Source: OMIS01 sp964443885 (GTDB taxonomy: Bacteria > Patescibacteriota > Microgenomatia > UBA1400 > PJMF01). Taken from it: 21,073 bases of DNA. The position numbers and the translations under genes were made by a program. The stretch's first letter is position 1. The number at the start of each line of letters is the position of its first letter. Positions 13,735 through 21,073 of the stretch are shown piece by piece. Below the pieces are notes generated by a model that searched no databases, was not told where the DNA came from, and saw only the letters and a program-made list of their open reading frames with translations. The stretch covers positions 1 to 21,073 of the forward strand of contig CAYUES010000014.1 of assembly GCA_964443885.1 (NCBI GenBank). The letters are read 5' to 3'.

Positions 13735-14607
13735 TTAATTGCGAATTAACCGACCAGCGGCAACCAGGCCAGCAAAACTACCCAAGAATAAACCAACCAG
13801 TAAGCCCGCACCGAGCAACATCGCATGAAACTCAAGTGGAATCGGGAAAATCGAGACTTCAGAACCCAAGAAACTCTGTGCCCACGGCGTAATGTAGAGC
13901 AGACCAGCAAAGCTGACGCCCCAACCAACCAGTGCCCCCAAGAAGCCGTAGATCATGCCTTCGTACATAAATGGCCGTTTTACGTACCACTTACTTGCTC
14001 CAAGGAGCCGCATAATGCCGATCGTGCGTTTCTGCATACTAACGCGCATCCCGATAATAACCATGATCACCAAGAATGAAAGAATAATGAAAACTGCCCC
14101 CGCTATGACCCCGATCAGCCGTGTGGTACCTGTCCAGGTTCGTAAGGTATCAATGACACTTTCTTGGTACTGAACGTTCTCAATACCTGCCAAACCATCG
14201 AGGTCGGTTTTGACTTGACCAAGATCTTGCAGCTCAGTGGATGAAACTTCAATACTGGCAGGCAAAATATCGGCAGTGACGAGCTCCAGCAGGAGTGGCG
14301 ACTCACGAAATTCTTGACTATAAATTTCGAGGGCTTCATCTTTCGTCGTAACGTTGACTTCAGAAACGTATGGCTTGTCCTGCATTGATTTTTCGGCAGT
14401 GCTGATTTGTTCATCGGTGGCATCTATCTGGAAAAAAGCAATAATTTGTGGTTTTGATTCATAGTGGCGCAACACAATCTGAGTACCAGTGAAAAATAAG
14501 GTGAGTGAGTATAGGACGGCGAACGTGACAGTCATCGTGAGGATTGCCACCAATGCTTGGTATGGTGAACGGCGGATGCTAGCGAGGGCAGACACAAATG
14601 AGTTCAT
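13735..14607 (-). CDS. ftsX: Cell division protein FtsX
   Basis: The 290-residue protein has the FtsX topology. A first helix lies at about 17-42. An outer domain of roughly 110 residues (45-155) contains the PYVSEVNVTTKDEALEIY motif and ILPASIEV. A three-helix FtsX/MacB core follows: about 160-185, 212-238 and 258-285, with the cytoplasmic MRLLGASKWYVKRPFMYEG coupling segment near 202-220. Its start codon follows the ftsE stop by one base (TAATATG), so the two are translationally coupled. FtsX passes ATP-driven changes in FtsE to an extracytoplasmic hydrolase; the M23 peptidase encoded next is the obvious partner. Confidence 0.96.
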   Translation of the reverse strand: MNSFVSALASIRRSPYQALVAILTMTVTFAVLYSLTLFFTGTQIVLRHYESKPQIIAFFQIDATDEQISTAEKSMQDKPYVSEVNVTTKDEALEIYSQEFRESPLLLELVTADILPASIEVSSTELQDLGQVKTDLDGLAGIENVQYQESVIDTLRTWTGTTRLIGVIAGAVFIILSFLVIMVIIGMRVSMQKRTIGIMRLLGASKWYVKRPFMYEGMIYGFLGALVGWGVSFAGLLYITPWAQSFLGSEVSIFPIPLEFHAMLLGAGLLVGLFLGSFAGLVAAGRLIRN

Positions 14608-14608
14608 A

Positions 14609-15826
14609 TTATTTTTTCTTGTGGGATTTTTCTTTTACTTCAGGTTTTTGATCTTTGTCTGATTTTTCAGATTTGCTCAAGTCAGATTTTGCTGAATGCT
14701 TAGTGTCTTCTTTTTTGGCTGGATGAATTGGCTGATCATCCTCGAGTGATTCTTCTGTAATCTCGGTTAAGTCATCATCGTCAGCCTTGTTTGCAGAAAC
14801 TTTGTTGTGATCATTTTTGGTACGTTCATCAATTGAAGTATCCTTTGTCGACGAAGCGTGAGCTTTGTCTTGATCAATATTTTTTGGAGTTTCAGCACCA
14901 GCTTTGGCCTTTTTTGTACCAAAGATCTTTTGCCACCAAGGCTTTTTAGGTGCCATTTCAGGACGAGTGTGCTCCGTCAGATGAATATCTTCTGGGATGT
15001 CGCTTTCGGCATGGGAGTCTTCTGGTTCGGTTGCTTTTCGATTCGCTGCCTTGTGGTCAGACGATTTATGAACGGATTTTAGTTTATCTACATCATGCTG
15101 GCTGTCATCTGCGGAAGTTTTGTCGTGAGAGTTTTGTGAAACACTGTCGCGATGTGGATGGCTATCCGTAACTAATGCACCGCTTTCTAAGGAAATTCGG
15201 CGAGTTTCAGGATAGCTGGAAAGAATATTTTTATCATGGGTGGCAATAATGACTGTCGTCCCGAGTTCATTGATTTTTTTGAGTAGACGCGCAATCGAGT
15301 GCGCAGTCTCAGAATCTAAGTTGCCTGTCGGCTCGTCTGCCACCACAATCTCTGGTCCGACTGCCAAGGCGCGGGCAATGCCGACTCGTTGCGCTTCACC
15401 GCCAGAAAGCTGTCCAGGGAAGTAGAGTGCTTTTTCGGGCAGTTTAATAAGATTGAGTAGGTCAGTAACTCTACGTTCAACTTCATCATCACTTTTACCC
15501 ATCACCCAGAGTGGGAGGGCAATGTTTTCCCAAACGTTCATTTCAGGGATTAATTTATAGTCTTGAAAGACCACACCAATCCGGCGCCGGTGGAGGTGAA
15601 CATGACGATTTTTGACGTCACTTAAAGCTGTGTCATGGAAAAAAATTTCGCCACTGCTGAACGAGTACTCTTTGAGCAGTAAGCGCATTAAGGTAGTCTT
15701 ACCACTTCCTGAGGGTCCAGTTAAAAAAACAAACTCGCCAGAAGCAATAGTAAAGGTGATTTCCTTGACTCCGAAGGAACCTTCATTGAACTGTTTAGTG
15801 ACATTTTCAAAGCGTACGATGGGCAT
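14609..15826 (-). CDS. ftsE: Cell division ATP-binding protein FtsE with long charged C-terminal tail
   Basis: The first 220 residues are a standard FtsE ABC ATPase: Walker A GPSGSGKTT (about 37-45), Q-loop VVFQDYKLIPEMNVWEN, signature LSGGEAQRVGIARAL (about 140-154), Walker B IVVADEPTGNLD, and the H-loop ATHDK. I prefer the ATG at 15824-15826; a GTG three codons upstream is also possible. Typical FtsE proteins stop near residue 225. This one continues for about 180 residues rich in Lys, Asp, His, Ser and Glu, predicted to be disordered, with one aromatic/basic patch, KKPWWQKIFGTKKAK. The tail may bind membrane, nucleic acid or FtsZ-like partners; that is inference. The gene starts the ftsE-ftsX-M23 group and overlaps no other gene. 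Confidence 0.95.
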   Translation of the reverse strand: MPIVRFENVTKQFNEGSFGVKEITFTIASGEFVFLTGPSGSGKTTLMRLLLKEYSFSSGEIFFHDTALSDVKNRHVHLHRRRIGVVFQDYKLIPEMNVWENIALPLWVMGKSDDEVERRVTDLLNLIKLPEKALYFPGQLSGGEAQRVGIARALAVGPEIVVADEPTGNLDSETAHSIARLLKKINELGTTVIIATHDKNILSSYPETRRISLESGALVTDSHPHRDSVSQNSHDKTSADDSQHDVDKLKSVHKSSDHKAANRKATEPEDSHAESDIPEDIHLTEHTRPEMAPKKPWWQKIFGTKKAKAGAETPKNIDQDKAHASSTKDTSIDERTKNDHNKVSANKADDDDLTEITEESLEDDQPIHPAKKEDTKHSAKSDLSKSEKSDKDQKPEVKEKSHKKK

Positions 15827-15923
15827 AATAAACACACTTTAGAAAGTGCAAATCAGATTCAAGTGTAGAGGAAAATAAGAGTAAAGTACAGTAGAAAAAC
15901 TTGCCGTAAGCACTAAAAATTGG

Positions 15924-16517
15924 TTATTCTTCGCTTGGACGATCACCTTTAACTTTGACAACTTCGACCCGTCCCACGTCCATCAACCAACCAGCTTTTT
16001 GACTTGAAAAAGTCTCACCCCAAACTTTGATTTCCATGCCGTCGAATTTATCGAGATCAGTGACAGAAGAAGTCATGTAGACAGTTTGTGAAATTCCACC
16101 AGCTCGAAGCAGTTTATGTGAACCTTCACCATCTAGACCACCAATTTCGAGATACCCAGTAGCACTATCTTTGAAAGTAGCTTCGTCTTGACTGCCGAAC
16201 ACTTCGCCTTCTTTGACTGTGCCGGTTGGAACTTGCTCAAGATCTCCAGCGATACTACCGACTTTACTTGCTTGTGAACCAGCAAATAGACGGTGAGATC
16301 CAAAGCCTGTACCAATGCCCGCAGCAATTGCTAGGACACTGATAATAACGATGAGGGCGAGTGGTTGTTTTTTCATAGTGGTTGATCCCGAAGTGGCGGT
16401 GCTAGTTTCTGAGTGTGCAGGCTGATTATTAGTCACCAAGCGCTCATCGTCAACTATTGGTTCTGGTTGTTGTGCTTCATCACTACCTGGTTGGGAAAAA
16501 TCTAGTTTGTGTAACAT
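15924..16517 (-). CDS. Membrane-anchored protein with OB-like extracytoplasmic domain, unknown function
   Basis: I do not recognise a named family. From the ATG at 16515-16517 the product has 197 residues; a TTG four codons upstream is a less likely start. A cytoplasmic, Ser/Thr/Glu-rich N-terminus (about 1-47) is followed by one hydrophobic helix (about 52-72). The outer part contains a GTVKEGEVFGSQDEATFKDSATGYLEIGG segment. It then has a small beta domain with VYMTSSVTDLDKFDGMEIKVWGETFSSQKAGWLMDVGRVEVV. Such 'tssV.dL..f.g..vkVwGe' strands resemble OB-fold segments in other CPR membrane proteins (from memory). It sits between prfB and ftsE on the same strand, so a role in envelope or division is possible. 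Confidence 0.8.
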   Translation of the reverse strand: MLHKLDFSQPGSDEAQQPEPIVDDERLVTNNQPAHSETSTATSGSTTMKKQPLALIVIISVLAIAAGIGTGFGSHRLFAGSQASKVGSIAGDLEQVPTGTVKEGEVFGSQDEATFKDSATGYLEIGGLDGEGSHKLLRAGGISQTVYMTSSVTDLDKFDGMEIKVWGETFSSQKAGWLMDVGRVEVVKVKGDRPSEE

Positions 16518-16583
16518 ACGATGCACCAAATTATTGTATTTTTTTAGTATAACAAATTTTATGTAGTAATAGAAGTGTAGACG

Positions 16584-17687
16584 TTACTGCAAGTAAATTT
16601 CAGCCTCGATGAATTGATCTAAATCGCCATCAAGTACCCCAGTCGTATCACTAGTCTCAACTTCGGTACGTGTATCTTTGACTAATTGATACGGATGTAA
16701 GACATAGTTGCGGATTTGGCTACCCCAACTGGCATTATGATGCTCGCCTTTTTCTTGGCGCAGTTCTTGCAAGTATCGTTCTTCTTCCGCCTGGGCGAGC
16801 AGAGCGCGAAGTTTTTGAAGTGCTCGTTCTTTGTTTTGAATTTGACTGCGTTCTTCACGAGACTTGACGGTGATTCCACTGGGAGTGTGTGTCAACTCAA
16901 CAGCAGTATTTACTTTATTCACATTTTGCCCGCCAGCACCACCAGCACGTGAGAAGTTCCAGGATAAGTCTTGGTCTTTGAGTTCGATTGTGGAGTTTGA
17001 CTCGTCAATTAAGGGAAGAGTCTCGACGAGTGCAAATGAAGTTTGGCGCAAACTATCCGCATTAAATGGACTCAAACGAACGAGCCGATGGGTACCGCGC
17101 TCTTTTTTGAGATAGCCGTACGCATAGGGTGCTTCAACCAAGTACTCGACAGCCTTAATACCAGCTTCTTCACCGCGTGACTCGGAAAGCAAGGTATACT
17201 TCCAGCCTTTACGCTCAAAGTAGCGAGTGTACATCCGGCGGAGCATATCGGCCCAGTCCATGGCTTCAGTGCCGCCTTGGCCAGAGTGAACCGAGAATAA
17301 CACACCATTTTGATCATACGGCCCACTCAAGAACTGCTTGAGTTCCAGTTTCGTGACTTGCTTAGCGAGCTGTGCCTCAAGAATATTCATTTCGGTAGTC
17401 AGTTCTGTTTGCAGGTCAGACTCACCACTTTGGGTTAGTAACTCCTGCATCCCGGTCAGATCCGCGATGGTTTTTTCAAGTTGGGTTACTTCGGCAATCT
17501 TTTCCTCGAGCATTGCGATTTGCTGCATGATAGATTTGGCATCAGCACCTTGCCAAAACTCAGGAGAAAATGTCTGTTGCTCAAGTGCTGCATGTTCTTG
17601 CTTGAGTGTATCAACTCCAAAAGAATTAACCAGTTGTTGGGCTTTTTCGAGAAGATTGACGCTATCGAGTGGAAGAGGAGTACTCAT
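16584..17687 (-). CDS. prfB: Peptide chain release factor 2
   Basis: The 367-residue protein is a complete class-I release factor: an N-terminal coiled domain (about 1-115), the stop-codon-reading tripeptide SPF at 206-208 within HRLVRLSPFNADSLRQ, and the peptidyl-tRNA hydrolysis motif GGQ at 252-254 in RAGGAGGQNVNKVNTAVEL. SPF indicates recognition of UGA and UAA. Unlike many bacterial prfB genes there is no in-frame UGA/+1 frameshift site near codon 25; the frame is continuous from ATG. Instead, a seven-codon mini-ORF (17704-17684) starts five bases after the upstream gene's stop and ends in a TGA that overlaps the prfB start as ATGA. No Shine-Dalgarno is visible for prfB. Confidence 0.97.
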   Translation of the reverse strand: MSTPLPLDSVNLLEKAQQLVNSFGVDTLKQEHAALEQQTFSPEFWQGADAKSIMQQIAMLEEKIAEVTQLEKTIADLTGMQELLTQSGESDLQTELTTEMNILEAQLAKQVTKLELKQFLSGPYDQNGVLFSVHSGQGGTEAMDWADMLRRMYTRYFERKGWKYTLLSESRGEEAGIKAVEYLVEAPYAYGYLKKERGTHRLVRLSPFNADSLRQTSFALVETLPLIDESNSTIELKDQDLSWNFSRAGGAGGQNVNKVNTAVELTHTPSGITVKSREERSQIQNKERALQKLRALLAQAEEERYLQELRQEKGEHHNASWGSQIRNYVLHPYQLVKDTRTEVETSDTTGVLDGDLDQFIEAEIYLQ

Positions 17688-17704
17688 GGCGATAATTGTA
17701 GCAT
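17684..17704 (-). other. Mini-ORF ending in TGA over the prfB start codon
   Basis: ATG CTA CAA TTA TCG CCA TGA; the TGA shares two bases with the prfB ATG. It may couple prfB translation to termination at UGA, the codon RF2 reads. It may also be chance, as it has no ribosome site of its own and would rely on reinitiation after the DUF4012 gene stop at 17710-17712. Confidence 0.3.
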
Positions 17705-17709
17705 GGCTT

Positions 17710-19641
17710 TTATGGCGTCACAGTGATGAGGCGATCCTTTTCTAAAACGAACGTCTCTTGAAGTCCAGGCAGGTAGAGCGAGTACGGAGTACCAAGTAAG
17801 CCAGACTGTTTTTGAATAAGCAGTGGCTGAGATACAAGATCCACACTAGGATCACTTGGTTGGAGCTCAAGTTGGACAGTGACGAGCTTTTCGGGTAATA
17901 CAATCACAAGAAATCCGTATTGATCAACGACCACGTCATCGTAAGTGAGAGTTTCACGATCGATTTTCTCGACTGGGACTCCATCAATTCGCACTGAAGT
18001 TAACTGGAAGTGGGGACTAATCAGCAGCCGTTGGTAGTTGGCATAGCCACCTTTGGCAACTTGTTGAGTTGGACTGCCAGCAACACCGACGACCGGTGTT
18101 AATAGGGTAGCGGTATTTTTAAGCGCGCTGTTCTGGAACTCGATTTTTACTCGAAGATTTTCGTGCAGTGTTTGGGAAAGTGTCACTGCCCGGGTAATAT
18201 GCCGATTGGCTTTATTTATTCCCACGTTTGACTCGACTAAGTAAAAAATAGTTGGCTCGGCAGTTGGTGTTGCTGTTTGAGTTTCTGAAGTAGCTAAACT
18301 GTCTGAATCGGTAGAACTTTCTTGAGGATTAGGTACGCCCACTTCTCCGGTAATACCGTATTTTTGAAAAAGTGCCTGAAGATCTGGATCGATTGCATAG
18401 GCTTGGATCTCTTTTTGTTGTGAAAACTCAATCAGTTGTTTGAAGATGGTAAGCTGTTGATCTGGTGGCAGCTGCATGAGCTTTTGACGTAGTCCTGCCA
18501 TTGCCTGTGACAATATATGCTTTTTCTGAATACTACCAGGGAAAAACTCTGCCCGTTCATCTCTGAGGGCTTGATGGAGATTGTTGGCAGTAAGCGAAGT
18601 AGTATAGTCAGGCAAGGCAATCGGCCCGGTGGTACGTAAGATTGCTTCTGCGACCGGTAGGTTGATAGTAATAACGCCATCAATTTGCCGTTTATTGCCA
18701 AAAGCAAAAAACTGCAACATCGTTTGCGCACTTTGTGGAAAGTGTGGATACCAGTTGGCGTCCGGGAGTCTCAGTCCGCGACTGCTACTGGTGTATTCAC
18801 GAATTCCTGCGGGAGCTTGCAGATACCCAGCAAACTGGCCATCGGCATCATAAATATCTTCAACAACAATCTGACTTAAAACCCCGTCTTCAAGTGTGAC
18901 GATTGCATACGAGCCAGCAAAGCCGCCGGTGGCGCGCAGCTCGTCACTATTTTGAAAGATTACTACCCAAGATTGTTTGCCTACCAACATTGAATCAGCC
19001 AGTGGTTGGATGTTGCGCAGAGCAGTTGCTATGCTTGTTATCGTAGCGTGTTGTTCTGCAGTCATCACTCTTTTAATTACAAATGAGTTGTCAATATGTG
19101 CTGCTAGTTCGGTTACTGATTTTTCAAGAGAGTGAAAGACGGGGATGACATCTGCAATTGAAGTAGCCTCGCCTTCTTGCGCGAAACTCTGGGTCAGGTT
19201 TGTGCTGACAGCTTGCAGTTCATCGAGCTGATTGCCTAGCAATAATGCGTATTTCCAGGCTTCAATATCGGGAACTTTGGCAAATGTGAGTAGTGAAAGA
19301 ACACGGACAACTGGCCGTGCGTTTTGGGCATGTTGCTGGGCCTGGGAAAAATTGAGGTTTTTTACAGACTGTACATACAAGCCAGTTTCGATGCCTGCAA
19401 ATAAAATACTGCCAAAAATAAGACAAAAAATTCCCACACCGAGTAAGACTTTAGATGACGTAGGACTTGGGGATGTAAATTTTTTAAATCGAGCTAAAAA
19501 GTGTTGTCTCAACGTACCAGGCGCTTGTTTTTTTAAGTGAAACGGATGGTGACGCTGTAGCCCAGGCAAGCACTTTCCCAGTAGTACACTACTTTTCTGC
19601 AAAACACGAGCTAACTGTCTTTGGAGTGAATCAAGAAACAT
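17710..19641 (-). CDS. DUF4012 membrane-anchored extracytoplasmic protein
   Basis: The 643-residue protein has a basic cytoplasmic N-terminus (1-62), one TM helix (about 64-86), and a large outer region. A helical segment (about 90-220) precedes the DUF4012 core, recognisable by SWVVIFQNSDELRATGGFAGSYAIVTLEDG and by LPDANWYPHFPQSAQTMLQFF, then IDGVITINLPVAEAILRTTGPI. A C-terminal beta domain follows after an Ser/Thr-rich break (about 440-465). DUF4012 proteins are common in CPR and in Gram-positive bacteria and are thought to act in cell-envelope polymer handling, but no reaction is established. It is the first gene of the prfB-ftsEX-M23 run, 22 bp before prfB. A TATACT lies about 25 bases upstream of the start as a possible -10. 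Confidence 0.9.
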   Translation of the reverse strand: MFLDSLQRQLARVLQKSSVLLGKCLPGLQRHHPFHLKKQAPGTLRQHFLARFKKFTSPSPTSSKVLLGVGIFCLIFGSILFAGIETGLYVQSVKNLNFSQAQQHAQNARPVVRVLSLLTFAKVPDIEAWKYALLLGNQLDELQAVSTNLTQSFAQEGEATSIADVIPVFHSLEKSVTELAAHIDNSFVIKRVMTAEQHATITSIATALRNIQPLADSMLVGKQSWVVIFQNSDELRATGGFAGSYAIVTLEDGVLSQIVVEDIYDADGQFAGYLQAPAGIREYTSSSRGLRLPDANWYPHFPQSAQTMLQFFAFGNKRQIDGVITINLPVAEAILRTTGPIALPDYTTSLTANNLHQALRDERAEFFPGSIQKKHILSQAMAGLRQKLMQLPPDQQLTIFKQLIEFSQQKEIQAYAIDPDLQALFQKYGITGEVGVPNPQESSTDSDSLATSETQTATPTAEPTIFYLVESNVGINKANRHITRAVTLSQTLHENLRVKIEFQNSALKNTATLLTPVVGVAGSPTQQVAKGGYANYQRLLISPHFQLTSVRIDGVPVEKIDRETLTYDDVVVDQYGFLVIVLPEKLVTVQLELQPSDPSVDLVSQPLLIQKQSGLLGTPYSLYLPGLQETFVLEKDRLITVTP

Positions 19642-19685
19642 ACGGTATGTAGTATACCTGGATTTGTCGCTATTTTAGAGAGCTC

Positions 19686-20411
19686 TTATTGGTAACTCAC
19701 CGCAGTGATTTTGTCACCTTGAGTGATCGCCAGCACCACATCCATACCAGAAGTGACTTTGCCGAAAACTGCATGTTTACCATCGAGCCAAGGCGTAGCT
19801 TCATGTGTAATGAAGAATTGACTACCACCGGTGTTTGGACCAGAGTTTGCCATCGAGACAACACCAGGACCATCATGCTTGAGGCTTGGATCAAACTCAT
19901 CGGCAATTGTATAGCCAGGACCACCAGTACCCCATTGAGACTCCATGCCAGCTTCTTTGGTCAATGGATCACCTACTTGAGCCATAAAATCAGGAATAAC
20001 GCGATGGAAGACAATGCCATCATACAAGCCAGATTTAGCTAAGTTTAAAAAGTTTTGAGCAGTGAGCGGAACTTGGTTGGTATAGATTTCAAAGGTAATG
20101 TCACCTTTAGTGGTTTTTAAAGTTACAGTTTTGGCTGCAATTTTTTCAAAGTCAGCGAGAGTTTTTTCACTACGATTCATTTGACCTTTCTGGGGTTGTA
20201 AATTATTCCGTAAACTAATATCTTCATCTGTTTCTTCTAAGGTACTGCCTGCGACACTACCGTTAAGTGAGTAGCTGTCACTTTGTTGCGTTTCTGCATC
20301 CTGACCCAACTTGAATTCAGCAGGTTCTGGTGGCTGAATTGGCGTACAGCCGCTCAGGATGAATGCACTCAAGATACCACATACAAAGAGCGCTTTTTTA
20401 GGTACAATCAT
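19686..20411 (-). CDS. Cyclophilin-type peptidyl-prolyl cis-trans isomerase, lipoprotein
   Basis: I choose the ATG at 20409-20411 because it starts directly with a lipoprotein signal (IVPKKALFVCGILSAFILSGC; lipobox LSGC) and has AGG at short distance. An ATG 11 codons upstream would place extra residues before it. The 241-residue product has a linker (about 25-85) and a complete cyclophilin domain (about 90-241). It shows the catalytic Arg in FHRVIPDFMAQVGDP, then GPGYTIADEF, the GPNTGGSQFFIT motif and WLDGKHAVFGKV. It should speed proline isomerisation during folding of exported proteins at the outer face of the membrane. It is divergent from the hydrolase gene on the right, with a 50-bp shared upstream region. 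Confidence 0.95.
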   Translation of the reverse strand: MIVPKKALFVCGILSAFILSGCTPIQPPEPAEFKLGQDAETQQSDSYSLNGSVAGSTLEETDEDISLRNNLQPQKGQMNRSEKTLADFEKIAAKTVTLKTTKGDITFEIYTNQVPLTAQNFLNLAKSGLYDGIVFHRVIPDFMAQVGDPLTKEAGMESQWGTGGPGYTIADEFDPSLKHDGPGVVSMANSGPNTGGSQFFITHEATPWLDGKHAVFGKVTSGMDVVLAITQGDKITAVSYQ

Positions 20412-20461
20412 ACTGCCTGAGTATAAGTAGAGACACTGCAGCAAGCAAGAGTTAAATTGTT

Positions 20462-21073
20462 ATGAAACGCCCCTCAACTCACACTGTTTATATTTTGCAC
20501 GGTTGGGCGGTTGATCCACTCAATGAACAGAAGTGGGAAGCAGTTCGAAACTCGCTGAGCGAAAAAAATATTGAAACAATTTTCTTACCAATTCCTGGAC
20601 TGACTACGCCGTTGCCTGGTGAAAGAGCTTGGAGTTTGTCAGATTACGTGACCTGGCTGAATGAAGAGCTAACTCAAAGAACAAAGAACTCTACTCACAA
20701 TGAAAAGCCGGTGATTTTGCTGGGCCACTCGTTTGGTGGGCAGCTTTCGGTTAGATTTACCAAGCTCTTTCCACAGCGCGTGGCCGCACTGATCTTGATT
20801 GCAAGTAGTGGTATTCGAGATCACTCGTTGCTGGCGAGGTCTAAGCGAGCGATTTTTTATGTACTCGCTAAAGTTGGCAAAGTTTTTGGATTTTTACCAT
20901 TTGCCCGTACCTTTCTGTATAAACTTGCCCGAGAAAAAGACTACTACCAAGCACCAGCAGTGATGAAAGAAACGATGTCGCAAGTCATTGCTGAAGAAAT
21001 TGGAGATGATTTAGCGCAGATTACGGTACCGACCTTGGCAGTCTGGGGTGAACAAGATCGAGTTACCCCTGTG
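20462..21073 (+). CDS. Alpha/beta hydrolase, partial (C-terminus beyond the window)
   Basis: The frame is open from ATG 20462 to the right edge (204 codons). It shows the alpha/beta hydrolase pattern: YILHGWAVDP (oxyanion HGW, residues 10-19), the nucleophile elbow GHSFGG near residue 93, a cap-like helical segment (about 125-165), and the strand VPTLAVWGEQDRVTPV carrying the Asp of the triad. The catalytic His would lie beyond the window. The substrate cannot be told from sequence; relatives include esterases and lipid or C-C hydrolases. There is no signal peptide, so it is cytoplasmic. The ribosome site is weak (AAGAG about 10 bases upstream). Confidence 0.92.
   Translation, partial: MKRPSTHTVYILHGWAVDPLNEQKWEAVRNSLSEKNIETIFLPIPGLTTPLPGERAWSLSDYVTWLNEELTQRTKNSTHNEKPVILLGHSFGGQLSVRFTKLFPQRVAALILIASSGIRDHSLLARSKRAIFYVLAKVGKVFGFLPFARTFLYKLAREKDYYQAPAVMKETMSQVIAEEIGDDLAQITVPTLAVWGEQDRVTPV

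Noticed and set aside
16584..17687. Programmed +1 frameshift in prfB
   Set aside because: The reading frame is continuous from the ATG and no in-frame TGA is present near codon 25.

Overview
The window looks like a chromosomal piece of a Patescibacteria/CPR bacterium, possibly the Microgenomates side; that placement is an inference from gene content, not from a marker tree. The content is typical of such genomes: FtsE-FtsX next to a coiled-coil M23 peptidase, release factor 2, a DUF4012 membrane protein, a lipoprotein cyclophilin, a PIG-V-like mannosyltransferase, a very large multi-membrane glycosyltransferase-like protein and a lamin-tail-domain surface protein. Most genes are on the minus strand. 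Of 16 complete genes whose stops I read, 15 end in TAA, one in TAG and none in TGA, although the UGA-reading factor RF2 is present.

Layout. (1) 3-7261, minus: a surface-glycan block, read from right to left as a small anchored Cys protein, a PIG-V-like mannosyltransferase, a GT2 glycosyltransferase, a GT-C/YfhO-like giant membrane protein and a partial LTD protein. The giant gene is cut by a 10-N scaffold gap. The bases beside the gap are a duplicated 7-mer, and merging them restores one 1134-codon frame. (2) 7255-11454: an accessory-looking, hairpin-rich zone. It holds a candidate plus-strand structured small RNA (about 7289-7431), a secreted protein made of two near-identical 92-residue repeats, a Tat-type beta-propeller protein on the plus strand, and a GC-richer secreted SH3b protein. 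The two minus-strand secreted genes share promoter-proximal elements and long structured leaders. (3) 11455-12435: a small secreted/anchored protein with a clear sigma70-type promoter and terminator, an odd 68-nt tRNA-like gene with an inverted half copy beside it, and a 38-codon membrane peptide ORF. (4) 12436-19641, minus: DUF4012 protein, prfB, a membrane-anchored protein, ftsE, ftsX and an M23 peptidase, in transcription order, probably one cell-envelope/division operon. (5) 19686-21073: a cyclophilin lipoprotein (minus) divergent from a partial alpha/beta hydrolase (plus).

How the parts work together. Block 1 probably builds or displays glycans and surface proteins. Block 4 couples division (FtsEX) to peptidoglycan hydrolysis by an M23 enzyme whose catalytic motifs occur in circularly permuted order. 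The middle zone is the most unusual part: secreted Cys-containing proteins, shared control elements, several competing hairpins and a probable new small RNA.
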